A DNA stretch of 33,001 nucleotides from CALFCX01 sp964603025 (lineage in GTDB: Bacteria; Margulisbacteria; WOR-1; JAKLHX01): contig CAZRTO010000006.1 in assembly GCA_964603025.1 (NCBI GenBank), positions 1 to 33,001 on the forward strand, given 5' to 3'. Below the pieces are notes generated by a model that saw only the letters and a list, made by a program, of their open reading frames with translations, had not been told where the DNA came from and did no database searches. The position numbers and the translations under genes were made by a program. Shown piece by piece: positions 23,021-30,793 of the stretch (position 1 is its first letter; the number at the start of each line of letters is the position of its first letter).

Positions 23021-25348
23021 ATGCAGAAAGACGAACTGCTCCTGACCGAGAACGCCCTGAAAGTGCTCGAAAAAAGGTATCTTAAAAGGGACGAGAAAGG
23101 CGGCGTCATAGAAAAACCGCTTGACCTGTTCAGGAGGGTGGCGCAGAACATCGCCTCCGCGGAAGTGAAGTTCACTTCCACGATCGAGGCAAAACAGTGC
23201 GAGGAAGAATTCTTCAAAATGATGTCCTCTCTGGACTTTTTGCCCAACTCCCCCACCCTGATGAACGCGGGGCGCGACCTTCAGCAGCTTTCTGCATGTT
23301 TTGTCCTTCCAGTGGACGACTCTCTTGAGAGCATTTTCGAGACCGTCAAAGAAACCGCGATAATCCACAAGAGCGGTGGAGGCACGGGATTCTCTTTCTC
23401 GCATTTAAGGCCCAAGGACGACATTGTTCTGACGACAAAAGGCGTTTCATCCGGCCCCGTATCTTTCATGACGGTGTTCGATGCCGCGACCGAAGCGGTA
23501 AAACAGGGCGGGACGCGCCGCGGCGCCAATATGGGGATCCTCAGGGTGGACCATCCCGACATCCTTGACTTTATCACCTGCAAAAGGGACAACAGCAAGA
23601 TAAACAACTTCAACATCTCGGTCGCCGTGACCGACGAGTTCATGGAAGCGGTCGATGACGGCAGGATGTACGACCTGGTCAACCCCAGAACAAAAGAAAA
23701 GGTGCGCCAGTACAACGCAAAAGAGATATTCGACCTTATGTGCGACATGGCCTGGAAGAACGGGGATCCCGGCATCGTGTTCATCGACAGGATCAACGCC
23801 TTCAACCCGACCCCGCTTGTCGGGGATATCGAGGCTACCAACCCGTGCGGAGAACAGCCTCTTCTGCCGTACGAGTCCTGCAACCTCGGCTCCATAAACC
23901 TTGCGAAGATGGTCAAGCTCACCACCAACGGCCAGTTCGAGATGAACTGGGAAAAGCTCCGCAGGACAGTGCATCTCGCCGTCAGGTTCCTGGACGACGT
24001 GATCGAGATGAACAAGTATCCGCTCAAAAAGATCGAGGAAACCACCAAGTCCAACCGCAAGATCGGCCTCGGCGTCATGGGCTTTGCCGATATGCTGATC
24101 CGGCTGAACATCCCCTATAACACCAAGAAGGCCATCGCGCTGGCTGAAAAAGTGATGAAGTTCCTGCAAGACGAAAGCAAAAAAGCGTCGGAAAAACTGG
24201 CAATAGAGCGCGGAGAGTTTTCTAATTTTAAGGGCAGCATCTACGACATCCCCAACGGCCCGAGATACAGGAACGCGACAACCACCACGCTCGCGCCGAC
24301 AGGCACGATCAGCATCATCGCCAGCTGCTCTTCCGGTATCGAGCCGCTTTTCGCCATCTCATACATCAGGCGCGTCATGGACAATACGGAGCTTGTCGAA
24401 GTGCATCCGATATTCAAAAGAGTGGCAAAAGAAAGGGGCTTCTACAGCGAGGAGCTGATGAGAAAGATCGCGGAGCACGGGACCCTGCACGATATCGACG
24501 AAGTCCCCGAAGACGTCAAAAGAGTCTTTGTGACGGCCCACGATATCAGCGCCGAGTGGCATATAAGGATGCAGGCCGCTTTCCAGAAGCATACCGATAA
24601 CGCCGTTTCAAAGACCATAAATTTTGCCAACACGGCCTCCGTGGAGGACATAAAGGCCTCTTACATGCTCTCGTACAGGGAAGGCTGCAAAGGCATAACC
24701 ATCTACCGCGACAAGAGCCGCGAGACCCAGGTGCTCAACATAGAGAGCAAGAACAAACAGGAAAAGAAACACCACGGCATAGTTCCCAGGGAAAGGCCGT
24801 CGGAAACGCTCGGCAGGACGCTGCGGATGAACACCGGCTGCGGCAACCTGTACGTCACGATAAATGAGGACAAAATAGGCGTCTGCGAAGTTTTCGCAAA
24901 GATGGGAAAATCCGGCGGTTGCGCTTCATCCCAGTCGGAAGCCATAAGCCGCCTTATATCTCTCTGTCTGCGCTGCGGCATCGACAAAGAAGCTATCCTC
25001 AAACAGGTAAAAGGCATCAGGTGCCCGTCCCCTATCTGGGTGAACGGCGGCATGGTGCTTTCGTGCCCGGATGCCATAGCAAAAACCATTGAACGCTATA
25101 TTGAAAGCTCCAACGGGAACGGCAATAACGGCAACGGCAGCGGCCACGTGGAAGACGAGATCGCGCTGGTTGATCCCGTCGTCGCAAAGGCCGTGGAAGC
25201 GGCCGCAGCACCTGCGGCTGTCGCCGTGATGGAAGAGCGCGAGATACGCACCGACATGTGCCCGCAGTGCCCCGATTGCGGCAGTATGGTAGATTACTCC
25301 GAAGGCTGCATAGTCTGCAAGTCCTGCGGATATTCGAAGTGCTGGTAA
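23021..25348 (+). CDS. nrdJ: Adenosylcobalamin-dependent (class II) ribonucleotide reductase, long form with TSCPD domain and zinc ribbon
   Basis: The 775-residue paralogue of the upstream short form keeps the catalytic set: Cys93 in S-A-C-F-V, N-P-C-G-E-Q at 274-279 with the thiyl Cys276 and Glu278, and Cys287 in Y-E-S-C-N-L-G. After the barrel there is a TSCPD-type domain (about 600-690; G-C-G-N-L-Y-V, G-K-S-G-G-C, I-R-C-P-S-P-I-W), a low-complexity Asn/Gly and then Ala-rich linker, and a C-terminal zinc-ribbon-like segment (747-775) with C-P-Q-C-P-D-C-G and C-x2-C-x2-C-G-Y. This is the usual architecture of large bacterial NrdJ. Whether both copies are active is unknown, but no key residue is missing in either. 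Confidence 0.95.
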   Translation: MQKDELLLTENALKVLEKRYLKRDEKGGVIEKPLDLFRRVAQNIASAEVKFTSTIEAKQCEEEFFKMMSSLDFLPNSPTLMNAGRDLQQLSACFVLPVDDSLESIFETVKETAIIHKSGGGTGFSFSHLRPKDDIVLTTKGVSSGPVSFMTVFDAATEAVKQGGTRRGANMGILRVDHPDILDFITCKRDNSKINNFNISVAVTDEFMEAVDDGRMYDLVNPRTKEKVRQYNAKEIFDLMCDMAWKNGDPGIVFIDRINAFNPTPLVGDIEATNPCGEQPLLPYESCNLGSINLAKMVKLTTNGQFEMNWEKLRRTVHLAVRFLDDVIEMNKYPLKKIEETTKSNRKIGLGVMGFADMLIRLNIPYNTKKAIALAEKVMKFLQDESKKASEKLAIERGEFSNFKGSIYDIPNGPRYRNATTTTLAPTGTISIIASCSSGIEPLFAISYIRRVMDNTELVEVHPIFKRVAKERGFYSEELMRKIAEHGTLHDIDEVPEDVKRVFVTAHDISAEWHIRMQAAFQKHTDNAVSKTINFANTASVEDIKASYMLSYREGCKGITIYRDKSRETQVLNIESKNKQEKKHHGIVPRERPSETLGRTLRMNTGCGNLYVTINEDKIGVCEVFAKMGKSGGCASSQSEAISRLISLCLRCGIDKEAILKQVKGIRCPSPIWVNGGMVLSCPDAIAKTIERYIESSNGNGNNGNGSGHVEDEIALVDPVVAKAVEAAAAPAAVAVMEEREIRTDMCPQCPDCGSMVDYSEGCIVCKSCGYSKCW

Positions 25349-25363
25349 ACCCTCATCCCTGCA

Positions 25364-25389
25364 CCCTTCTCCCTTAACAGGGAGAAGGG
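25364..25389. repeat. Perfect 11-bp stem palindrome overlapping the cobA ribosome binding region
   Basis: CCCTTCTCCCT (25364-25374), loop TAAC, AGGGAGAAGGG (25379-25389). It fills the gap between the long nrdJ and the adenosyltransferase gene. No T-run follows. In mRNA the 3' arm lies just before the GGCGG ribosome binding site of the next gene, so it could affect its translation. Confidence 0.7.
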
Positions 25390-25401
25390 AAAGGCGGATC
25401 A

Positions 25402-25965
25402 ATGGCAAATAATTCGTCCAACAAAGTGCTGGCCTTCATCGGCGACGGGGAGGGCAAAACCTCTGCCGCCATAGGACACGCTGTACGCGCCGCGGGCCAC
25501 GGAAAAAAAGTAGCGGTCGTGCAATTCTTAAAAGGCCAGGAACGCTGCGGCGAATACAAGTTTTTATGTAAGGGCGGGTTTCAAACCCGTCCACTAATAG
25601 ACATCCATCTTGTGGGCGACCCGTCGTTCTTTCTTGACCCGTCCAAAAAAGAACCGCATGTAAAAAAAGCGGCCGAAGGTCTGGCGCTTGCCAAGAAGCT
25701 GATCACATCTGATAAATATTTCCTGGTCGTCCTGGACGAGATCTTCGATGCCGCGGCGGCAGGATTGATATCCAATAACGACATTGAAGATCTGATAGAT
25801 ATTGTACGGGCCCCGATCAAATCGGGGCCCCTCCCCAATCTCATCCTCACCGGCCGTATCCTGCCGCCGGAACTATCGCGTAAAATAGACCTTGTCACAC
25901 AAATGAAAAAGATAAAACATTATTACGATCTGGGTGATAAAGGGATAGAGGGGTTGGATTGGTAG
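25402..25965 (+). CDS. cobA: Corrinoid adenosyltransferase (CobA/CobO/BtuR type)
   Basis: The 187-residue enzyme adenosylates cob(I)alamin with ATP, making the cofactor required by the two nrdJ enzymes just upstream. The P-loop is G-D-G-E-G-K-T (14-20), then V-A-V-V-Q-F-L-K-G, L-V-V-L-D-E-I-F-D (Walker B-like, about 108-116) and N-L-I-L-T-G-R at 146-152. Compared with the usual family pattern, two short segments look foreign: residues 56-64 and 134-144. Each is encoded by a GC-rich palindrome that keeps the frame open. The loops they occupy lie after G-E-Y-K-F-L and before P-N-L-I-L-T-G-R, away from the nucleotide site, so activity may be retained. The 3' end overlaps the convergent amidotransferase gene by 43 bases. 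Confidence 0.9.
   Translation: MANNSSNKVLAFIGDGEGKTSAAIGHAVRAAGHGKKVAVVQFLKGQERCGEYKFLCKGGFQTRPLIDIHLVGDPSFFLDPSKKEPHVKKAAEGLALAKKLITSDKYFLVVLDEIFDAAAAGLISNNDIEDLIDIVRAPIKSGPLPNLILTGRILPPELSRKIDLVTQMKKIKHYYDLGDKGIEGLDW
25567..25592. repeat. Palindromic element inserted in the cobA reading frame (first)
   Basis: TGTA-A then GGGCGGGTTT (25572-25581), one base, AAACCCGTCC (25583-25592): a 10-bp stem with one G-T wobble, adding codons for C-K-G-G-F-Q-T-R-P. It shares the head TGTA-N-GGGC with the second element 231 bases downstream. Confidence 0.65.
25803..25831. repeat. Palindromic element inserted in the cobA reading frame (second)
   Basis: TGTA-C then GGGCCCCGAT (25808-25817), loop CAA, ATCGGGGCCC (25821-25830): a perfect 10-bp stem. 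It encodes V-R-A-P-I-K-S-G-P inside a loop that is normally shorter or different. The frame is kept on both sides. Confidence 0.65.
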
Positions 25966-26627
25966 AATACCCCTCCAAATATCTTCTCCGCATTCCTTGA
26001 ATATGTTATGTTGATGCCCTTAAGATAATTGATAAACCCGTCTTTTCTTGGATCTTTCGCGAGCCACTCCACTAATTTTGCTTCGTCGACCTCAACATGG
26101 AATTGAAAACCGTAAGCGTTGCTTATTCTGAAAGCCTGATTTCTAACCTTGTCGCCAGCGGCCAGCAGAATTCCGTCTTTGGGGATATCAAAAGTGTCGC
26201 CGTGCCACTGGAATACATCAAGAGTATCCGTATCCAGGCCGGAAAATATTTTGTCCTTTTTGCCCTCTTGCGTCAGCTTTATCTTGTACCAGCCTGTCTC
26301 CTCTTCTGCCGCTTTGTAGACTTTCGCGCCGGCGGCTTTTGCCAGAAGCTGCGCGCCAAGGCACACTCCAAAGAACGGGATCCCCTTTTTGAGGGCCTCT
26401 TTTATAAAAACATCCTCTTTTTTCAGAAAAGGATACTTTTCTTCTTCATAAACGTTCATCGGCCCGCCCAGGCATACGACAGAAGAGATATCGGACAGGT
26501 CGGTTGGAAGTTCTTCCCCGCGCCAAAGCTCAACGGTCTCGGTCTCGATCTTATTTTTCTTGAGATATTCCCCTATCGTTACGGGGCCTTCGTTGTCTAT
26601 ATGTTTTATGATAAGCGCTTTCTTCAT
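25923..26627 (-). CDS. Class I glutamine amidotransferase (GMP synthase GATase-like)
   Basis: A 234-residue stand-alone amidotransferase. The nucleophile elbow is G-V-C-L-G-A-Q-L-L-A (Cys89), with His177 and Glu179 in F-Q-F-H-V-E-V completing the triad; L-G-G-P-M-N-V-Y is the oxyanion loop. Stand-alone members hydrolyse glutamine or gamma-glutamyl compounds; the acceptor is unknown. GAGGG lies 9 bases ahead of the ATG. The last 14 residues are coded opposite the end of cobA, so the tail may be a late extension formed by loss of an earlier stop. Confidence 0.88.
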   Translation of the reverse strand: MKKALIIKHIDNEGPVTIGEYLKKNKIETETVELWRGEELPTDLSDISSVVCLGGPMNVYEEEKYPFLKKEDVFIKEALKKGIPFFGVCLGAQLLAKAAGAKVYKAAEEETGWYKIKLTQEGKKDKIFSGLDTDTLDVFQWHGDTFDIPKDGILLAAGDKVRNQAFRISNAYGFQFHVEVDEAKLVEWLAKDPRKDGFINYLKGINITYSRNAEKIFGGVFYQSNPSIPLSPRS

Positions 26628-26685
26628 GGCTGATCCCTCAGAAATTATTTATCGCCTCTCACACCAGCATATTGCGTTGTTCTGC

Positions 26686-26711
26686 GTCAGGGGGCGCTTG
26701 CGCCCCCTGAC
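26686..26711. repeat. Perfect 12-bp stem palindrome behind the sulfur operon
   Basis: GTCAGGGGGCGC (26686-26697), TT, GCGCCCCCTGAC (26700-26711). It lies 14 bases past the stop of the last operon gene. Neither strand has a T-run after it, so it is not a classic terminator, though such a stable hairpin could protect the mRNA end or be another dispersed palindrome. Confidence 0.75.
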
Positions 26712-26725
26712 AATACCAGACAGGA

Positions 26726-26926
26726 TTATTCTGTTTCCTTGCAGTATCCTGAAAGACATTTTTCCAAACACCTGCAATCCTGCTTCAAACAATCTCCGCA
26801 CTCACAGGTCTTTGCGGCACATTCCTGGGTGGGCACCTGTCGATGAGCGCAAGACGAGGCCGCCGAAATACCAGAAAATGCCGTAACCAGTAAGATCGCG
26901 GCAAACATTACTATCGATCTCTTCAT
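26726..26926 (-). CDS. Small secreted cysteine-rich protein
   Basis: A 66-residue precursor. The signal peptide (about 1-22, ending S-G-I-S-A) is followed by a 44-residue mature part with nine cysteines in the order C-x9-C-x4-C-x-C-x2-C-x4-C-x-C-x3-C-x4-C. The density suggests metal binding or a disulfide knot; I do not recognise a family. I chose the ATG at 26926 because AGGAG lies 8 bases before it and it opens the signal peptide; an in-frame ATG at 26944 adds six residues and lacks a site. Last gene of the sulfur operon, 37 bases after the previous small gene. Confidence 0.7.
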   Translation of the reverse strand: MKRSIVMFAAILLVTAFSGISAASSCAHRQVPTQECAAKTCECGDCLKQDCRCLEKCLSGYCKETE

Positions 26927-26963
26927 AAGTTTTCTCCTAAACATTTTTCGTTTTGGGCGTGAT

Positions 26964-27305
26964 CTATTTCGGTGGAGCGTTGGGGGGATAAAGCTGCCTG
27001 ACTATCACAGAATCCCGGGGACTGCTCTGTTTTTCCTGAACCCCGGATTTTACGCAAAGCGATTGTTCCGGACATCTCGCAATTTCATATGTGCTTTGTT
27101 TCTCTGGGGCTATCCTTTTTGCGAGAGGTGTTGCCCCCTCGCTTCTTACGCCGCCCGATATCCGACAGATATTTTCTGGTTGACAGCAACAGCTGTATTC
27201 CGTAACAAAGGGACAGCTGTCTGCGGGACCACAAACAGCCGCCTGAACCGCGTGACCCTGCAGGATCACAAATAACGATACCGCAATGATCGCAAATGTC
27301 CTCAT
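26964..27305 (-). CDS. Small secreted protein with eight cysteines
   Basis: A 113-residue precursor with a clear signal peptide (M-R-T-F-A-I-I-A-V-S, cleavage likely after V-Q-A at 22). The mature part has V-C, S-C, a C-C-C triplet, I-C and later R-C and L-C. No family recognised. The start overlaps the stop of the ThiF-like gene by 4 bases (27302-27305), so it is translationally coupled to a sulfur-activating enzyme, which makes it a real operon member. The compositional similarity to the next small gene suggests a related exported role. Confidence 0.68.
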   Translation of the reverse strand: MRTFAIIAVSLFVILQGHAVQAAVCGPADSCPFVTEYSCCCQPENICRISGGVRSEGATPLAKRIAPEKQSTYEIARCPEQSLCVKSGVQEKQSSPRDSVIVRQLYPPNAPPK

Positions 27306-27925
27306 GTCTTTTCACTTGTCCCGGATAGAACATTTTCCAGCGCCACGTTTGCCATCATTGCCGCGCATGCAATAACACGCGGAGCAAGCGGCGGCAGGCC
27401 GTTGGCGATATCGGATTCTTCATCCCCGACGATATAGATGTTGTCTTTTATCTTGTGCACCGCTATCGGCTTTTCGTTTGAGACACCGGCCATGCCGCTT
27501 CCCATGATAAGAAGTTTTCCGGAATTCCCGAACGTCTCTAGAAAAAGTTTTTTTGACTCCGCACTGTCAAACGCCTCAAATATGATATCGCGGTCGGCAA
27601 ACTGCGCCCGCATATTGCTCCCGTCCAGAAAAAATTTTTTCGCCGAGATGTAAATATCCGGGTTTATCCTGATCAGCCTCGCGGCCGTGGCTTCTGTTTT
27701 TGGCAAGCCTATTTCATCGAGAAAATAATTCTGACGGTTGAGATTGCTTGCCTCGACGGTGTCATTGTCTATCAGCTCAAGATCCTTGAATCCCGAGCGC
27801 ACGAGCGCGTTGGCAATATTAGAGCCTAAGCCCCCGCAGCCGGCGATGCCTATCTTTGCCCTTCCGATCTTCAAAAGCTGTTCTTCGGAAAAATACTTTC
27901 TAAGGCTCTTCTCGAACTCGTTCAA
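27302..27925 (-). CDS. ThiF/HcyF-like sulfur carrier adenylyltransferase
   Basis: A 207-residue E1-like enzyme. The nucleotide fold is I-G-I-A-G-C-G-G-L-G-S-N (about 26-37), followed by D-N-D-T-V-E-A-S-N-L-N-R-Q-N-Y-F with the catalytic Arg and Asp. Such enzymes adenylate the C-terminal glycine of a ThiS/MoaD-like carrier. It is of the short type without the C-x2-C zinc pairs of E. coli ThiF. Its carrier gene lies 2 bases upstream. Because the operon has metY, metX, metW and cysK but no thiG, thiH or thiE, methionine or cysteine synthesis is a likelier destination for the sulfur than thiamine. Confidence 0.88.
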   Translation of the reverse strand: MNEFEKSLRKYFSEEQLLKIGRAKIGIAGCGGLGSNIANALVRSGFKDLELIDNDTVEASNLNRQNYFLDEIGLPKTEATAARLIRINPDIYISAKKFFLDGSNMRAQFADRDIIFEAFDSAESKKLFLETFGNSGKLLIMGSGMAGVSNEKPIAVHKIKDNIYIVGDEESDIANGLPPLAPRVIACAAMMANVALENVLSGTSEKT

Positions 27926-27927
27926 GG

Positions 27928-28128
27928 CTACCCTCCTCCGACGAACGTTATTATCTCAACCTTGTCGCCGTCTTTGAGCCCGGAGCCCTGCCATTCATCC
28001 TGCCGCAGGATCTTTCCGTTCAGCTCCGCCGCGGAGCCTTCTTTTTTTATCCCGAGCCGATCAATGAGCTCTGCCAGCGAGCTCACGTCTTCGTATTCTT
28101 TTGCCTCGCCGTTCACAAGCAGCTTCAT
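27928..28128 (-). CDS. ThiS/HcyS-like sulfur carrier protein
   Basis: A 66-residue beta-grasp protein: M-K-L-L-V-N-G-E at the N-terminus, a middle I-D-R-L-G-I, D-G-D-K-V-E-I-I at about 53-60 and a C-terminal F-V-G-G-G. The exposed Gly-Gly end can be adenylated and thiocarboxylated directly; no residue after the glycines needs to be cut off, unlike carriers that depend on a JAMM protease. There are three final glycines rather than two. The start overlaps the metW stop by 4 bases and the stop is 2 bases from the ThiF-like start. Confidence 0.9.
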   Translation of the reverse strand: MKLLVNGEAKEYEDVSSLAELIDRLGIKKEGSAAELNGKILRQDEWQGSGLKDGDKVEIITFVGGG

Positions 28129-28733
28129 CGGCTTTCTCTCCTTGACACAAAAAATATGCCTGTGTCGGCCAGAAGATTGGGAAAAACCGATATCCTTCTT
28201 TTGCCGGACAAATATATCTCTTTATCTATAGCAAATCCGTGCTCGCCGCAAAACGCTTTAAAATCCTTGACGGACAAAGACCTTATGTTGGGGGTCTCGT
28301 CCCACTTGTAAGGAAGCGACCTTGTCACCGGCGCCCTGCCCAGAAAAAAAAGCTGGAACCTTGCTTTGTAATGGGCAAAATTAGGGACCCCGACTATGGC
28401 CGTCCTTCCAACCCTTAATGCTTCCGACAAGACCGACGAGATGTTTTTTACCTGCTGGATTGTCTGATTTAGTATCACATAATCAAAAGTGGAGTCCGAA
28501 AACTCCGAAAGCCCGGTATCTATATCTCCGTGAAAGACGCTCAGGCCTTTTTCCACGCATCTGCGGACCTCTTTGTCGTCTATCTCTATGCCGGTGACCT
28601 TGAGCGCTTTTTCCTCGGAGAGCACCTGCATAAGGTCTCCCGACCCGCAGCCCAGGTCCAGCGCGGAGGCTTTTGCCTCAACGTTCTCGAGTATCGCCCT
28701 GTGGTCCGGGCGGATCTTTGACCAATCCCTCAT
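28125..28733 (-). CDS. metW: MetW-like methyltransferase-fold protein
   Basis: A 202-residue class I SAM-dependent methyltransferase fold: A-L-D-L-G-C-G-S-G-D (about 24-33), G-I-E-I-D, then F-D-Y-V-I-L-N-Q-T-I-Q-Q and V-G-V-P-N-F-A-H-Y-K-A-R, which is the MetW signature. MetW is regularly found next to metX and assists or tunes homoserine acylation; a true methyl acceptor has not been settled. Here it follows metX by 3 bases. Confidence 0.9.
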   Translation of the reverse strand: MRDWSKIRPDHRAILENVEAKASALDLGCGSGDLMQVLSEEKALKVTGIEIDDKEVRRCVEKGLSVFHGDIDTGLSEFSDSTFDYVILNQTIQQVKNISSVLSEALRVGRTAIVGVPNFAHYKARFQLFFLGRAPVTRSLPYKWDETPNIRSLSVKDFKAFCGEHGFAIDKEIYLSGKRRISVFPNLLADTGIFFVSRRESR

Positions 28734-28736
28734 TTT

Positions 28737-29846
28737 TCAGATATCCTTCCGCACTTTTTCCAAAAAGTGCTTTATGAGGTGCGACTGTTCCTTTGTCTCT
28801 AGCAGGAACGCGTCGTGCCCGTATTTTGAATCCAGCTCGCAGTAAGTGGCGTCCACACCAGCTTTTTTGCAGGCCTTTACGATCTCTTTCGAATGGCCGG
28901 ACGGATACAGCCAGTCCGAGTTGAAAGAGATCACCAGCGCCTTGTATTTATGTCCTTTGAGCGCGTTCTCGAGCGGCTTGCCGCCCGAGGCGTCAAAACG
29001 GTCCATGGCTTTTGTCAGGTACAAATAGGAATTTGCGTCAAACCTCTTTACAAAGCTGTCTCCCTTGTACCGCAGATAGTGCTCCACTTCAAAATCGGCA
29101 GTGAATTTGAATTTATCACCGGCTTGTTTTGTCTGCCTGCCGAATTTTTCCTCCATGGACTGCTCGCTCATATAGGTTATATGTCCTATCATCCTGGCCA
29201 GGGCAAGCCCTTTCGCGGGAATGCTTTTGCCGTAATAGTCCCCCTCCATCCAGTCGGGGTCGGCCATTATCGCCTGTCTGCCCACTTCGTGAAAAGCGAT
29301 CTGCTGTGGGCTGTGCTTGTGAGACGCGGCTATAACGATGGCGCTGTTTATACTATCGGGATGATCTGCCATCCAGGCCAGCGCCTGCATGCCCCCCATA
29401 GAACCTCCGGCAACCGATAGGAGCCGTTTTATCCCCAGGTTGTCCACAAGGCGTTTTTGGACCCTTACCATATCATTGATGGTTATTGATGGAAGGTCCA
29501 GTCCGTACGGCCTGCCTGTTGATGGGTTTTGCGACAACGGGCCGGTGGTGCCCGCGCAACCTCCCAGCACATTGGAGCAAATAATAAAATATTTGTCGGT
29601 ATCGAATGCTTTTTTAGCTCCTATCATCGAGTCCCACCAGCCCGGCTTGTCTTCCTCTTTTTTATGCCCGGCGGCATAGGCGCTGCCTGAAAAAGCATGC
29701 AGAATGAGTATGGCGTTCAACCTGTCCTCGTTCAGTGTGCCGTATGTCTCGTAAACAACCTCGACCGGACCGAGGCTATCCCCGCTTTCCAGCTTAAGAG
29801 GGTTGTCCCCAGTCCATAAAACCGCCTTTTTTGCCTCTGTTCTCAC
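28737..29846 (-). CDS. metX: Homoserine O-acetyltransferase
   Basis: A 369-residue alpha/beta hydrolase-fold acyltransferase. The nucleophile is Ser149 in A-G-G-S-M-G-G-M-Q; N-V-L-G-G-C-A-G-T-T-G-P (92-103) is the family motif; the acid lies in F-N-S-D-W-L-Y-P and the histidine is His344 in Y-G-H-D-A-F-L. It activates homoserine for sulfhydrylation by MetY, encoded upstream in the same operon. The family includes succinyltransferases; acetyl is the default call. The start overlaps the cysK stop by 4 bases. Confidence 0.95.
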   Translation of the reverse strand: MRTEAKKAVLWTGDNPLKLESGDSLGPVEVVYETYGTLNEDRLNAILILHAFSGSAYAAGHKKEEDKPGWWDSMIGAKKAFDTDKYFIICSNVLGGCAGTTGPLSQNPSTGRPYGLDLPSITINDMVRVQKRLVDNLGIKRLLSVAGGSMGGMQALAWMADHPDSINSAIVIAASHKHSPQQIAFHEVGRQAIMADPDWMEGDYYGKSIPAKGLALARMIGHITYMSEQSMEEKFGRQTKQAGDKFKFTADFEVEHYLRYKGDSFVKRFDANSYLYLTKAMDRFDASGGKPLENALKGHKYKALVISFNSDWLYPSGHSKEIVKACKKAGVDATYCELDSKYGHDAFLLETKEQSHLIKHFLEKVRKDI

Positions 29847-30775
29847 TGCTGCTCCTCAAAAAGCCACGTGGACAGGTATCTTTCGCCGGTATCGGGAAGC
29901 AGGACAACGATCTTTTTGCCCTTGGCCTCCTGTCTTTTCGCGACCTCGATCGCCGCCCACAAAGCCGCTCCGCTTGAAATACCGACCAGCAGGCCTTCTT
30001 TTTTGGCCGCGAGCCGCGCAACCGCCCCGGCATCTTCGTTGGTAACTTGAATTATTTCATCAATGACCTTTTTGTCAAGTACTCCCGGCACGAACCCGGC
30101 CCCGATACCCTGTATCTTGTGCGGCCCAGGATCGCCTCCGGACAAAACAGGGGAATCCTTTGGCTCGACGGCTATCGCTTTAATTTTGCGGTTCTTTGCC
30201 TTAAGCACCTCTCCCACCCCGGTGATCGTGCCGCCGGTCCCCACCCCGGAGATGAAGTAATCTATTCTGCCTCCGGTATCCGATAATATTTCTTTTGCGG
30301 TCGTTTCCCTGTGTATCTGCGGATTGGCCGGGTTGTTGAACTGCTGCGGCATATAGCTGCCGGGATTGTTCCGCTGTATCTCCTCGGCCTTTTCAACCGC
30401 GCCTTTCATGCCCTTGGGCCCTTCTGTTAGAACTATCTCCGCGCCGAATATCTTCAAAAGCTTCCTGCGCTCGATGCTCATCGTTTCCGGCATTGTAAGA
30501 ATGAGCCTGTAGCCGCGAGCCGCCGCGACGAATGCCAGAGCTATTCCTGTGTTCCCGCTGGTCGGCTCAACGATCAGCCCTCCTTTTTTGAGCAGGCCTT
30601 TTTTCTCCGCGTCGTTTATCATCGCAGCCCCGATCCTGTCCTTCACGCTGGACAGCGGGTTGAACGATTCGAGCTTCGCGATGATCTCCCCCTGCAGACC
30701 GTCGGAGATGTTCTTAAGCCTTACCAAAGGCGTTCTGCCTATCGTTTCCGTCACGTCATTATATATTTTCCCCAT
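29843..30775 (-). CDS. cysK: Cysteine synthase (O-acetylserine sulfhydrylase)
   Basis: A 310-residue PLP enzyme with Lys45 in P-L-S-S-V-K-D-R-I, the substrate loop T-S-G-N-T-G (72-77), and the phosphate-binding G-V-G-T-G-G-T near 178. The final W-L-F segment is usual for CysK. It makes cysteine from O-acetylserine and sulfide. No serine acetyltransferase gene is in the window. Stop overlaps metX start; 18 bases separate it from metY. Confidence 0.94.
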   Translation of the reverse strand: MGKIYNDVTETIGRTPLVRLKNISDGLQGEIIAKLESFNPLSSVKDRIGAAMINDAEKKGLLKKGGLIVEPTSGNTGIALAFVAAARGYRLILTMPETMSIERRKLLKIFGAEIVLTEGPKGMKGAVEKAEEIQRNNPGSYMPQQFNNPANPQIHRETTAKEILSDTGGRIDYFISGVGTGGTITGVGEVLKAKNRKIKAIAVEPKDSPVLSGGDPGPHKIQGIGAGFVPGVLDKKVIDEIIQVTNEDAGAVARLAAKKEGLLVGISSGAALWAAIEVAKRQEAKGKKIVVLLPDTGERYLSTWLFEEQQ

Positions 30776-30793
30776 GGAAGCACCTCTTTCCGA

